From: CANIGN01 sp964538275
GTDB taxonomy: Bacteria > Bdellovibrionota > UBA2428
DNA length: 64,000 bases
NCBI GenBank assembly: GCA_964538275.1
Contig: CAZIFW010000006.1
Span: forward strand, 19,843-83,842
Direction: 5' to 3'
Positions 1 through 8,170 of the stretch are shown here, one piece after another. The notes under the pieces are model-generated. The model made no database searches, was not told the DNA's origin, and was given only the letters and a program-made list of their open reading frames with translations. Every line of letters starts with the position of its first letter. Position 1 is the first letter of the stretch. A program made the translations under genes and the position numbers.

Positions 1-645
1 AGAGCTTATGACTTGAGTGCTGACCCCGAAGACGATGCGGCCAAGCTTTATTTGGCTGTAAATCAAATCTTAGAGCACGCTCAGGATACTCCAGACTATG
101 TTGCTAATTTGCTCAGCAAGCCAGAACTCATTGCTTTGCTTCATTACACTCAGAGAGGTTATCGGAATTTGAATTCGGCTCTTTGGGCAGGACAATTTGG
201 AAGTGATCCCAAAATATTAGAAAAGAAAATTCTTGTGCTTCTTTCTGCTCTTAATAAATTGCCCTTCTATCAATCTCAAGTATGGCGAGGTGAAATGTAT
301 TCTATATCCTCGGGAGAAAAGAAAGATCCTGTTTTAGCCAAGGAACGTTATGATTCATACGTTATAGGAGAAGAGTTTGTTGCTAAAGGTTTTTGGAGCA
401 CAACTAAAGCAACTCGCATTGAATCGCGAGGTCGTTTTTTAAGAAATGCTATGATCATTTATCGCATTCAATCTAAAACAGGTCGTAGTATCGAAGAGCT
501 TTCTTATTATCCTGAAGAAGAAGAGGTACTCTTTTTGCCCAACACACGCTTTAAAGTTTTAGATAAAACAATACTCAAGCGGATAGCTAACCAAGAATAT
601 CCATTTGATTATGCCTATGAAATCAAAATGGAAGAACTTGATTAG
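1..645 (+). CDS. ADP-ribosyltransferase-like protein (5' end cut by window)
   Basis: The reading frame is open from base 1, so the true start lies upstream; an internal TTG at 13 is probably not the start. The visible 214 residues have the layout of R-S-E class mono-ADP-ribosyltransferases (exoenzyme/ART fold). In order these are an N-terminal helix with LLHYTQRGYRNLN, the NAD-binding Arg in VWRGEM (about residue 92 counted from the TTG), the strand motif FWSTT (about 128-131), and the ExE catalytic pair in PEEEEVLFLPNTRF (Glu about 169 and 171). Known members transfer ADP-ribose from NAD to a protein Arg and are often toxins or effectors. A signal sequence or delivery domain would be in the missing part. 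Target and cellular site are unknown. All three catalytic motifs are intact, so the enzyme is probably active. Confidence 0.72.
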   Translation, partial: RAYDLSADPEDDAAKLYLAVNQILEHAQDTPDYVANLLSKPELIALLHYTQRGYRNLNSALWAGQFGSDPKILEKKILVLLSALNKLPFYQSQVWRGEMYSISSGEKKDPVLAKERYDSYVIGEEFVAKGFWSTTKATRIESRGRFLRNAMIIYRIQSKTGRSIEELSYYPEEEEVLFLPNTRFKVLDKTILKRIANQEYPFDYAYEIKMEELD

Positions 646-667
646 CTTCACGCTTGAACATAAGTAG

Positions 668-1195
668 TTATTCTTTTACAGGTTCAAGTAACATGCTGGC
701 AGTGCTTACAAGTTTCACGCCTAAGAGTTCAGTGCTTACAACTTCTAAGAGCATCTTTTTAGGAACGCCTTCCCAATCTTTAGCAATTACAATGGAGCGC
801 ACAGTTGAGACTGTAATCCTGTGATTTGATCCAACTACGTAGTTTTCGCCAAAAATATCGTTGGCATCACCCAAAGCACTACAAAAGGCACCACCCTCTT
901 GTTTAACAATAAAGGCTTCATGGTGAGCTTTGACTCCAAAATCTACTGAACCATTGTGATTGAGTTCGGCTTGTCCGAATTGAAAATTTAAAACTTGAAT
1001 AGCAGGTACTGCACAGGCGTAACCTTGAATATTTCTGATAAATGTATCTTCCTCAATCTCTAAAACTGTTTCGCGTTTGCTATCAAGCAATACACTTTCT
1101 ACAGAGATGATCTCTAGATCAAAATCAAAGCGAGCCTCTGCTGAAAAACTGAGCATTCCCAAAAGTAAAAAAAGTGAATATTTAAGTGTGTTCAT
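668..1195 (-). CDS. Secreted protein of unknown function
   Basis: The 175-residue product begins with a clear signal peptide (MNTLKYSLFLLLGMLSFSAEA, probable cleavage after AEA). The start is well supported by a GAGGAG ribosome-binding site just upstream, at about 1200-1206. The mature part is about 150 residues with alternating hydrophobic and polar stretches suggesting beta structure, and two well-spaced Cys residues (around YACAV and AFCSAL) that could form a disulfide in the periplasm. I do not recognise a family. It converges on the ADP-ribosyltransferase gene, 22 bases away. It could be a partner or unrelated; nothing in the sequence decides this. Confidence 0.6.
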   Translation of the reverse strand: MNTLKYSLFLLLGMLSFSAEARFDFDLEIISVESVLLDSKRETVLEIEEDTFIRNIQGYACAVPAIQVLNFQFGQAELNHNGSVDFGVKAHHEAFIVKQEGGAFCSALGDANDIFGENYVVGSNHRITVSTVRSIVIAKDWEGVPKKMLLEVVSTELLGVKLVSTASMLLEPVKE

Positions 1196-1395
1196 ATGAT
1201 CTCCTCGCTAAAAAACCTACAGCTCGTTGAAGAACTCGACTAAGAGAAAGGATCAATGGAAGTCATAGGCATAATGAATGCTTGAAAGATAAGTGGGTAG
1301 GGGCGCTAAGCATATGTATTTAAACAGATATTTTTAGCTTCTTCTTTTTTATAAGGCTTCTAGACTGGGCCACTCAGGGTGATACAAAATTACAA

Positions 1396-2814
1396 ATGGC
1401 CAAGGCGACTCTCTATTATGTTTTTGCAGACCAAAGTTGGCCTGCCGAGAGTCTCACCACCATTCTTCCCACACGATCATCACTTGGGCTTTGGATTCAA
1501 GGCCGTGGCTGGCTGATGACTCCCAACAATGGATCTTCTTTTGAAGGACGTTCAGTAGATTTGCCTAAGTTAGCAGCAGAAGAATGCAGTATTCCTGATG
1601 CAAGTAAAAAGAGTGTTGTTGCAATTTTAGGTTTCGAAGATGTGAGCGTTGCTGATGAAGTTGAAGCTATCCTAAAAGAGCGCAATCCTGCACTTCAGGT
1701 TTTACGTTTAGGTTCAAAGAGTTCGCGAGTAGCTGCTAAGAAAGTAAAGAGAAGCGTTGCGTGGAAAGACCTCATGGAAGAGGGCTTTGCACATGAGCTT
1801 GAGCTCTTAGCAATTCAATCTAAAATAGTTGGATTACAAAGTGTTTTGCAAGATTCAGATCGCGTTGCGATTTTGCTTCAAGATGATCCAGATCCTGATG
1901 GATTGGCGGGTGCACTTGCACTCAGAAAAATCTTAGGCCGCAATGCTCAAACAGCACCCATTGTATCGTTTGGAAGAATTTCTAGACCCGAGAACTTGGC
2001 AATGGTGCGTTTGCTTGAAATCGAAGTAGAGCGTGTAACTGAAAAATCTCTAAAAAACTTCGATAAAGTTGTTTACGTTGATTGTCAGCCTTCATTTTTT
2101 AAAGATCGCGATTTGCCTTGTGATGTGGTGATTGATCACCACCCACGTATTGAAACTCCTGCTCTTGAAGCCAGTGAGTGGATCGAAATTGATGAAGATT
2201 TAGGATCAATCTCCACACTTTTTACGTTGTATCTCGAAGCAGCGGGCGTAGAAATCAGTCAGCGTTTAGCTACAGCTCTTCATTACGGAATTAAATCTGA
2301 TACTTTGTTTTTTAACCGTGGTGTTTCAGAGCGCGATCTCGAAGCCTACGTTTATTTATATCCTAAAGTGAATGGCGCATTGATGCGCAAAATTGAGCGT
2401 CCTGAATTGCCTTTAGATTACATTGATAATTTGCGTCGCGCTTTGAAAGATTTCAAAACTCGCAACGGAGTAGGCGTATTGGTTTTGTCTGATGTAGGAA
2501 GTGAAGACTGGATTCCTCAAGCAGCAGATTTTGTATCGCAAATTGAAGGTGTTCAAGTGGCGGCAGCAGGCGGACTTGTAGATGGTAACTTTGTGATTTC
2601 TGGTCGCAACTGGGAAAGTGATCTCAACTGCGGAGAAATTTTTAAAGAAAATTTTGATAAAATCGGCTCAGCGGGCGGACACAAAAGTATGGCAAAAGCT
2701 GTTATTCCTGAAGACAATTGGCTCGATCACTTTGGAGTAAAATCTCTCGCTACCAGCAAAGCCAAGCAGCTCATCCAAAAATTGCTCGTTAAAAGCGTCT
2801 CCAAGCAAGACTAA
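1396..2814 (+). CDS. DHH-family phosphoesterase with N-terminal extension
   Basis: The 472-residue cytoplasmic protein carries the DHH phosphoesterase core: DPDPDG (residues 164-169) and VVIDHHP (DHH at 247-249) supply metal-binding Asp and His residues. Near the C-terminus, GSAGGHKSMA is the substrate-binding loop of the DHHA1 domain. Known relatives (NrnA, RecJ-like and bifunctional oligoribonuclease/PAP phosphatase) hydrolyse short oligonucleotides, pAp or cyclic dinucleotides with Mn2+. The first 150 residues precede the DHH domain and resemble a small Rossmann-like alpha/beta domain, as in DHH proteins fused to a TrkA-N-like module. The exact substrate cannot be told. It is a single gene converging with the M32 carboxypeptidase 24 bases downstream. 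Confidence 0.85.
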   Translation: MAKATLYYVFADQSWPAESLTTILPTRSSLGLWIQGRGWLMTPNNGSSFEGRSVDLPKLAAEECSIPDASKKSVVAILGFEDVSVADEVEAILKERNPALQVLRLGSKSSRVAAKKVKRSVAWKDLMEEGFAHELELLAIQSKIVGLQSVLQDSDRVAILLQDDPDPDGLAGALALRKILGRNAQTAPIVSFGRISRPENLAMVRLLEIEVERVTEKSLKNFDKVVYVDCQPSFFKDRDLPCDVVIDHHPRIETPALEASEWIEIDEDLGSISTLFTLYLEAAGVEISQRLATALHYGIKSDTLFFNRGVSERDLEAYVYLYPKVNGALMRKIERPELPLDYIDNLRRALKDFKTRNGVGVLVLSDVGSEDWIPQAADFVSQIEGVQVAAAGGLVDGNFVISGRNWESDLNCGEIFKENFDKIGSAGGHKSMAKAVIPEDNWLDHFGVKSLATSKAKQLIQKLLVKSVSKQD

Positions 2815-2838
2815 GTCATTTTTAACATTTGCAGCTAT

Positions 2839-4302
2839 CTAAAACTTGGTATCAAAGTAAGCCAAGAGGGCTCTCTCGGATACTTTTCTTCCGATAATTT
2901 TTTGCATACACTCTGGCGAGTCGTAGCGGAAAGCAAGAGGGTAAACTTTGTGTGCCATAAAATCTCGTACAAACTTTAACTCGCTCTTAGCAACTTTTTC
3001 TTTCCAATTGGGATGAGCTGTTTGAAAATCTTGGAAGAGTTCAGCAGAGAGCATGTTTCCTAAGCTGTAACTTGGAAAATATCCAAAGGAGCCCGAGTAC
3101 CAGTGGGTATCTTGCAAGCAACCCTGAGAGTCTTTTTCTACTGTAAGACCGGTGAGTTCTTTAAAGCGTGTGTTCCAACGCTCAGGAAGATCTTTTACTT
3201 CGAGTTTTCCTTCCATCAAGTCGCGTTCAATTTCAAAGCGTAGCAAAATATGAAGGTTGTAAGTCACTTCATCAGAATCCACTCGAATAAAACCAAGTTT
3301 AAGGGGATTAAGCGCGCTGAATAAATTGTCGCTATCTGTTTGAAGCTTAGGGGCGATAGCATCACAGAAAGCTTTGCTGCGTCCAATGATGTTTTCAATG
3401 AAGCGGCTTTGAGATTCATGTACACCCATGGAGCAGTGTTTTCCGCTGGGCTCATATAAGGTTTCAGAAGGAAGGCCTTGATCGTAGAGCGCGTGGCCCA
3501 CTTCGTGAAGAGTGCTTAATAAATCTTCGAGAGGATCTTTGGATTCTTTGCGAACAGTGATGCGAACATCTCCAGGGTAGCCACCACTAAAGGGGTGAGC
3601 GCTGCTATCAAGTCGTCCTTGTTCAAAATTAAAGCCAATGGATTTCATGAGTGCTTCGCAGAATTCGCGATTGATGAGTTGAGTGTTAATAGGCTTTAGC
3701 GCAGGACGTTTTTTAGAATTCTCTAAAAACTGCGGAAGTCGTTTTTGTGTTTCATCGCAAAGCTTAGTTAAAAGATTTTGCATGTCCGCTAGGGGCATTC
3801 CCGGCTCATATTGATCAAAGGCAACTTCATACAGTGCTTTGCCGCTATAGTATTTTTTAAGCCCATCATTGGCTTGAATGCGCTGAAGTTGTTCGCGACT
3901 GAGATCTACTAATTCTTTAAGTAAGTCTTTGACTTCAGAAAACTTAGAGTTTGCTTTTGCCGAGCGCCATTTGAGATTACATTCGCTACTCACACGAGTG
4001 AATTTATCTAAAAACTTTTCGTCTACGGAGCTGCTAACGAGTATGCCTTTTTTCCAAAGTTCTAAGTTTCTCTTTTCGATGGGATTTTTAGGAGCAACTT
4101 TATCTGCGAGAATGACATCTTTGAATTTGCTGTCGTTTAACCAATTGTGTTCGAGTTGCGCGGACAAAGAGAGTTGTTCTTTGCGTAAATTAATAGCGCC
4201 ATTGGGCATGTAAGTTTCCATGTCCCAGTAAAGCAATCCCACTGTAGAGCGAAGGACTTCAATTTTTTTCCAATGATCTAACAATTCAGCATAAGTAGAC
4301 AT
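2839..4302 (-). CDS. M32 family carboxypeptidase (Taq-type)
   Basis: The 487-residue protein is full length for thermostable carboxypeptidase Taq/M32 metallopeptidases, which remove single residues from peptide C-termini using a zinc or cobalt ion. The HExxH zinc motif is HEVGH at 266-270 and the third ligand lies in the family signature HESQSR at 295-300. The DVRIT motif (245-249) and the LLYWDMET motif (about 23-30) are also present. There is no signal peptide, so it is probably a cytoplasmic enzyme of peptide turnover. It is a single gene on the minus strand. Confidence 0.93.
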   Translation of the reverse strand: MSTYAELLDHWKKIEVLRSTVGLLYWDMETYMPNGAINLRKEQLSLSAQLEHNWLNDSKFKDVILADKVAPKNPIEKRNLELWKKGILVSSSVDEKFLDKFTRVSSECNLKWRSAKANSKFSEVKDLLKELVDLSREQLQRIQANDGLKKYYSGKALYEVAFDQYEPGMPLADMQNLLTKLCDETQKRLPQFLENSKKRPALKPINTQLINREFCEALMKSIGFNFEQGRLDSSAHPFSGGYPGDVRITVRKESKDPLEDLLSTLHEVGHALYDQGLPSETLYEPSGKHCSMGVHESQSRFIENIIGRSKAFCDAIAPKLQTDSDNLFSALNPLKLGFIRVDSDEVTYNLHILLRFEIERDLMEGKLEVKDLPERWNTRFKELTGLTVEKDSQGCLQDTHWYSGSFGYFPSYSLGNMLSAELFQDFQTAHPNWKEKVAKSELKFVRDFMAHKVYPLAFRYDSPECMQKIIGRKVSERALLAYFDTKF

Positions 4303-4347
4303 TGTCCTCAGACTAGTCGTAACCGCAATATGTTGAAAAGGCGGCTT

Positions 4348-5931
4348 TTAGGATTTTGAAGAATAAATTGTTTTGTGAGGGGCGCAAAATGCCCATGTAA
4401 TGGCGGGGGCTTCGGCTCCAAGTCCCGCGAGCCCGCGACCTCCGTAAGGGAGGGCATCTATGCGCACAGAACTGGGAGCATTTAAGCTGATTCCGCCGTA
4501 ATCTAAATTTTTCGCTTCAGAGAGAGTGCTTTCGTCTGATGAAAAGACTCCACATTGCAAACGATGCGGAAGCGCATTTGCAAATTCTGTAAAGTGAGCA
4601 AAGTCTTTGGCTTTTATTAAATTTAATACGGGAGCAAAGATTTCTTCTTTGAGAAGTTTTTCCGAAGGATTCTCTACAAGAGTGGGTGCTACAAAGTTGG
4701 GAATCTCTACGCCATTACTTCTGTGTAAAGTAGCGCCTTGTTTTTTAGCGTCGCTAAGAATTTTTTCAATACGATTTTGAGATTCTTCATCAATCACACT
4801 GGAGCAGAGAGTTTTTTCGTCCCAAGTTTTTCCAATTGCAAAATTTTGCGTGAATTCCTGCATGAGCGAACGCGCTTCCTCAAAGTGATCTTGATGAACA
4901 AAAAGATTTTGCGCAGAAATACAACTTTGTCCGGCAAAAGAATAAGCACTTGCCGCTATAGCTTGTAGGGCTTTTTTGAACTTTTCGCCTTCAAGTTTTT
5001 CAATGTAAATCGGAGCTGCTCCGCCGAGTTCTAGAACGCAGGGACCACGGAATTTTTTTTGAATATCCCAGCCCACCTGAGCCGACCCTGTGAAACTCAC
5101 AGCTTCTACGCGGGGGTCCTCTAAAAGTTTCCAAAAACATTCGTGATTCATGGGTAAAAAAGCCAAGAGACCTGCGGGTAATTTTGCGGCGTGAAGGATG
5201 TCAACAAGAGCGAGACCGCTCAGTTGCCCCTTAGAGGACGGTCTCCAAACAAAGGGAGCTCCTGCCAAAATAGCGGGCGCAATTTTATGAAGGCTTAAGT
5301 TGAGGGGGAAATTAAAGGGGGTGGCACCCACAATAATTTTTCGTGGAACAGGAAAACTGTGACCTTTAAGACTCGCAGTTGGAGGCGCATGCATGTCGAG
5401 TGGGGAGTTTAAAAGTTTTTGTCCCCATTCAAGAGTGGCGTCCAAAGTAAGAACGCAACGTTCGCATTCAACCCGCGCGAGGGACAGAGGTTTGTGAACC
5501 TCCATTGAAAGTATTTGCACTAAGTTATCGAAATTCTTTAAAAATTCAGCTCTAACTCGCTTCAGGCACTCGATGCGTTCAACAAGTGGAAAGTAACCCT
5601 TTAAGATTTGATTGTGAGTTAGAAGCATCCCCTCAAGGCTTTGCTCAAGAGTTTGCAGGTCTTCTGGGGAGCTGGAGAGTTGACTCAGTTCCCAGCTTTC
5701 AAAATTTTGAAGAAGCGGATTCCAGAGTTTTTTTAGATAAAAGCTTTCTGGTCCGTTCAAGCTCAAGAAGTGTCCCAAGGTGTAAATGCCCAAACGTCTA
5801 GCCATTAAAGGGCATTTAAACCCTTGTTGGGGCCAATTACAATTACACTCAAACACTCTCATGGGTGGATGTGGCATGCATAGCAAGGCAAAGTGCTGGC
5901 CGCGCCTTATATTCCTAGATAATTCGAGCAT
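4348..5931 (-). CDS. Aldehyde dehydrogenase family protein with Cys-rich N-terminal extension
   Basis: The C-terminal about 450 residues are an NAD(P)-dependent aldehyde dehydrogenase: PFNFPLNLSLHKIAPA in the cofactor fold, VSFTGSAQVG (the GxTxxG nucleotide loop), LELGGAAP containing the general-base Glu region, and AGQSCISAQN with the catalytic Cys. Before it lies an unusual roughly 60-residue segment with CMPHPPMRVFECNCNWPQQGFKCP, whose Cys residues could bind a metal. The open frame runs back to 6000 but would then overlap the divergent gene at 5961. I therefore choose the ATG at 5931; an ATG at 5877 is also possible and neither has a strong ribosome-binding site. The substrate aldehyde is unknown. 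Confidence 0.8.
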   Translation of the reverse strand: MLELSRNIRRGQHFALLCMPHPPMRVFECNCNWPQQGFKCPLMARRLGIYTLGHFLSLNGPESFYLKKLWNPLLQNFESWELSQLSSSPEDLQTLEQSLEGMLLTHNQILKGYFPLVERIECLKRVRAEFLKNFDNLVQILSMEVHKPLSLARVECERCVLTLDATLEWGQKLLNSPLDMHAPPTASLKGHSFPVPRKIIVGATPFNFPLNLSLHKIAPAILAGAPFVWRPSSKGQLSGLALVDILHAAKLPAGLLAFLPMNHECFWKLLEDPRVEAVSFTGSAQVGWDIQKKFRGPCVLELGGAAPIYIEKLEGEKFKKALQAIAASAYSFAGQSCISAQNLFVHQDHFEEARSLMQEFTQNFAIGKTWDEKTLCSSVIDEESQNRIEKILSDAKKQGATLHRSNGVEIPNFVAPTLVENPSEKLLKEEIFAPVLNLIKAKDFAHFTEFANALPHRLQCGVFSSDESTLSEAKNLDYGGISLNAPSSVRIDALPYGGRGLAGLGAEAPAITWAFCAPHKTIYSSKS

Positions 5932-5960
5932 ATCGCGATAAAATACCCTTTGGACATTCC

Positions 5961-6842
5961 ATGCTTGCACCAGACACACTCGAGAAGACGCTCGAATCAC
6001 TCACAGCCTTTTTGAAACAGGTCGAAGATCCATCTAAAGATGATTGGGATCCTATAGAGTTAGGAATGTGGGTTGCTAAGCTTGAATACCCTGCACTCGA
6101 CGTGCCTGCCCAAGTTAAAATATTTCGCGAAACTTTAAAAACTGCTCTTTCTGAGTTTCCAAAAGAGGCTTCAGTAAAAGATAAGTCTAAATTTGTTCTC
6201 ACTATTTATCGCGACATCCTAGGTTTTCAGGGTGATACAACAAATTATTACAACGTTAAAAACTCATTTATGAACGATGTGTTGGTTCGCCGCAAAGGGA
6301 TTCCTATCACATTAAGTTTAGTCTTTATGGAAATGTGTCGCGCGGTTGAACTTAAAGCAGCGGGCATTAGTTTTCCTGGTCACTTTTTAGTTAAAATCTT
6401 GGATCAAGATCAAGATAAAGATCACGACGAAGAGTGGTTTGTTGATACCTTTGATGGTGCAAAGATTTTGAGTCTTGAAGAATGTAAACAGCGTCTTGAA
6501 ACTTGGACAAAAGGCATGATTCCTTTTGGTCCCGAAGCTTTAAAAATTGCTCATCCGCGCGAAATCGTTTCTAGAATGTTGCGTAACTTGCGAGCTATTT
6601 ATTTTGAAAAAGAAGATCTCACACGTTTGTATTGGGTGCTGACGGCTCTTGCAGAACTTTGCCCACAAGAACGCGTTGAATCTTTACGTGAACGAGCATT
6701 CCTCTTTGCACGTATGGGCCGATACCGAGCTGCCATACAAGATCTTCGTACCGTTATTAAATCTTCTTCGAGTTTGCATAATCGCGACCATCTAGAGAAG
6801 ATTTTGCGCTACTTTGAGCTTCAAAAAGAAGTTACCAATTAG
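5961..6842 (+). CDS. SirB1-like transglutaminase-fold protein with C-terminal TPR region
   Basis: The 293-residue cytoplasmic protein matches the SirB1/transglutaminase-like family. The diagnostic block is NSFMNDVLVRRKGIPITLS followed by GISFPGHFLVK (about residues 95-140). The region after residue 200 reads as helical repeats typical of the TPR-like tail of this family. Some relatives are described as regulators or as scaffold proteins lacking the Cys-His-Asp triad, and the biochemical role is not established. It is transcribed divergently from the aldehyde dehydrogenase with only about 30 bases between starts, so the promoters overlap. Confidence 0.8.
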   Translation: MLAPDTLEKTLESLTAFLKQVEDPSKDDWDPIELGMWVAKLEYPALDVPAQVKIFRETLKTALSEFPKEASVKDKSKFVLTIYRDILGFQGDTTNYYNVKNSFMNDVLVRRKGIPITLSLVFMEMCRAVELKAAGISFPGHFLVKILDQDQDKDHDEEWFVDTFDGAKILSLEECKQRLETWTKGMIPFGPEALKIAHPREIVSRMLRNLRAIYFEKEDLTRLYWVLTALAELCPQERVESLRERAFLFARMGRYRAAIQDLRTVIKSSSSLHNRDHLEKILRYFELQKEVTN

Positions 6843-6911
6843 ACTTTAAATTAAACAAATATTTACCAAAGCTTCATATTTCTATGATTTGAACGGGTTC
6901 AAAATAGAAGC

Positions 6912-7334
6912 ATGTTTAACAAGATATCAAAATTAGTCTTTGCCGTTTTTTTCTGTATGCCTCTTTTTGCAGAGGAAGAAGCAGCCCCCCTTCAAAATAA
7001 TGAAAACGTTTCGGTTGAAGATCAAAAAGATCGGATTCAAGAAAACGTTGGAGAAAGAAAAGAAAAACGAGAAGAGCGTAGAGAGCTTAGACAAGAAAAA
7101 AGAAAAGAGCGTCAAGCTAATCGTCAGGAGCGTAGGGAACTTCGCCAAGAAAACCGTAAAGAACGAAGAGAAAATAGACAAGAAAATCGTCAAGAACGAA
7201 GAGAAGATCGCCAGGAAAATCGACAAGCAAGACAAGAAAGCCGCGAGGGGCGGCAAATTGCTCGACAAGCTAGTCGTCAAGAGAACAGGTCTCTTCGACA
7301 GAGCGATCGTCAATCGAGACGATCCGGCAGATAA
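6912..7334 (+). CDS. Secreted Arg/Glu/Gln-rich repeat protein
   Basis: The 140-residue product has a signal peptide (ending MPLFAEEE) followed by about 95 residues built almost only of Arg, Glu, Gln, Lys and Asn in a short heptad-like repeat (RQERREL, RQENRKER, RQENRQER). This predicts one long, highly charged, surface-exposed helix or coiled coil in the periplasm. Two other frames are also open across this purine-rich stretch (one on each strand), but only this frame supplies a signal peptide. A similar Lys/Glu/Arg-rich secreted protein occurs at 36618-36977. The function is unknown; a periplasmic spacer or nucleic-acid or anionic-polymer binder is possible. Confidence 0.6.
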   Translation: MFNKISKLVFAVFFCMPLFAEEEAAPLQNNENVSVEDQKDRIQENVGERKEKREERRELRQEKRKERQANRQERRELRQENRKERRENRQENRQERREDRQENRQARQESREGRQIARQASRQENRSLRQSDRQSRRSGR

Positions 7335-7342
7335 GATTCATT

Positions 7343-8107
7343 TTATTCGTTTTGAAGTTTAATTATTAAACTTGTCACTAAGAGCACTACAACCACAACA
7401 AGAATGGGGCGTACAATTTTAGAAGTATGCTTGCTTGCGGCCTGACTTCCAAAAAAAGCTCCCACCACCATAGCGGCCCCTGTTGTGAGGCCAAGTTTCC
7501 AGTGCACATAACCTCCTAAAGAAAAGCTCACGAGTGCTGTACCTGCAGAAAAGGTATTCGCTAATTTAGAAAGTGTAAGAGCGTGAAGGAGTGGAAGCTT
7601 TGCCACTAAAAGCAGGGCAAGGAGCATAAAGGTTCCGCCTCCTGGCCCAAAGGCACCATCATAAGCTCCCACAAAAAAAGCCGAAGAAAATGCCGCAAGA
7701 CTTAAGTTTTTAGGAGCGCGGATGCGTTCTTTGATCAAAAGATCTTTTTTAAAAATAATCCAAAGAATGACAGGGCTCATTAAGAGAAGACCCCAGGCAA
7801 AATACTGAGGTGGGATAAAAGGAGTAATCTTGGAGCCAGACCAGCTACCAAGGGCAATGACTAGACAGAAGCTCATTCCTTCTTTGATGTTGATTTTGTT
7901 ATGGCGCTGATAAATTAAGAAGGCGGTGAAAGCGCCCAAGGTACCTACAATCTTATTGGTGCCCACTGCATGAGCGGGATCGATGAGGTTGAGGGTAAGA
8001 AACGGCAAGGTTATAAGCCCACCGCCACCGGCGATGGCATCAATAAATCCGGCCACAAGGCCTACAAGGAGAGCGCTAAGCACCTCTGGATAGATATCCT
8101 TAGTCAC
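7343..8107 (-). CDS. TauE/SafE family membrane permease
   Basis: The 254-residue, strongly hydrophobic protein has about eight membrane segments and the family's paired glycine-rich motifs: GFIDAIAGGGGLITLP near the N-terminus and GAYDGAFGPGGGTFML in the middle. TauE/SafE proteins are inner-membrane exporters or importers of sulfite, sulfoacetate or other small sulfur or carbon acids; the substrate here is not deducible. Translation starts at GTG 8107. It lies 63 bases from the divergent pdxS gene, and that gap must hold both promoters. Confidence 0.88.
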   Translation of the reverse strand: MTKDIYPEVLSALLVGLVAGFIDAIAGGGGLITLPFLTLNLIDPAHAVGTNKIVGTLGAFTAFLIYQRHNKINIKEGMSFCLVIALGSWSGSKITPFIPPQYFAWGLLLMSPVILWIIFKKDLLIKERIRAPKNLSLAAFSSAFFVGAYDGAFGPGGGTFMLLALLLVAKLPLLHALTLSKLANTFSAGTALVSFSLGGYVHWKLGLTTGAAMVVGAFFGSQAASKHTSKIVRPILVVVVVLLVTSLIIKLQNE

Positions 8108-8170
8108 CTTTACGGTCTATTGAATTAACTCGACATAAATAGCCCGAATGGCTACCTTTTAGTTCGTTTT

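Noticed and set aside
6933..7362. Two further long open frames (one per strand) overlapping the Arg/Glu-rich gene
   Set aside because: They arise from the purine-rich repetitive codons; only the 6912 frame has a signal peptide and a sensible composition.
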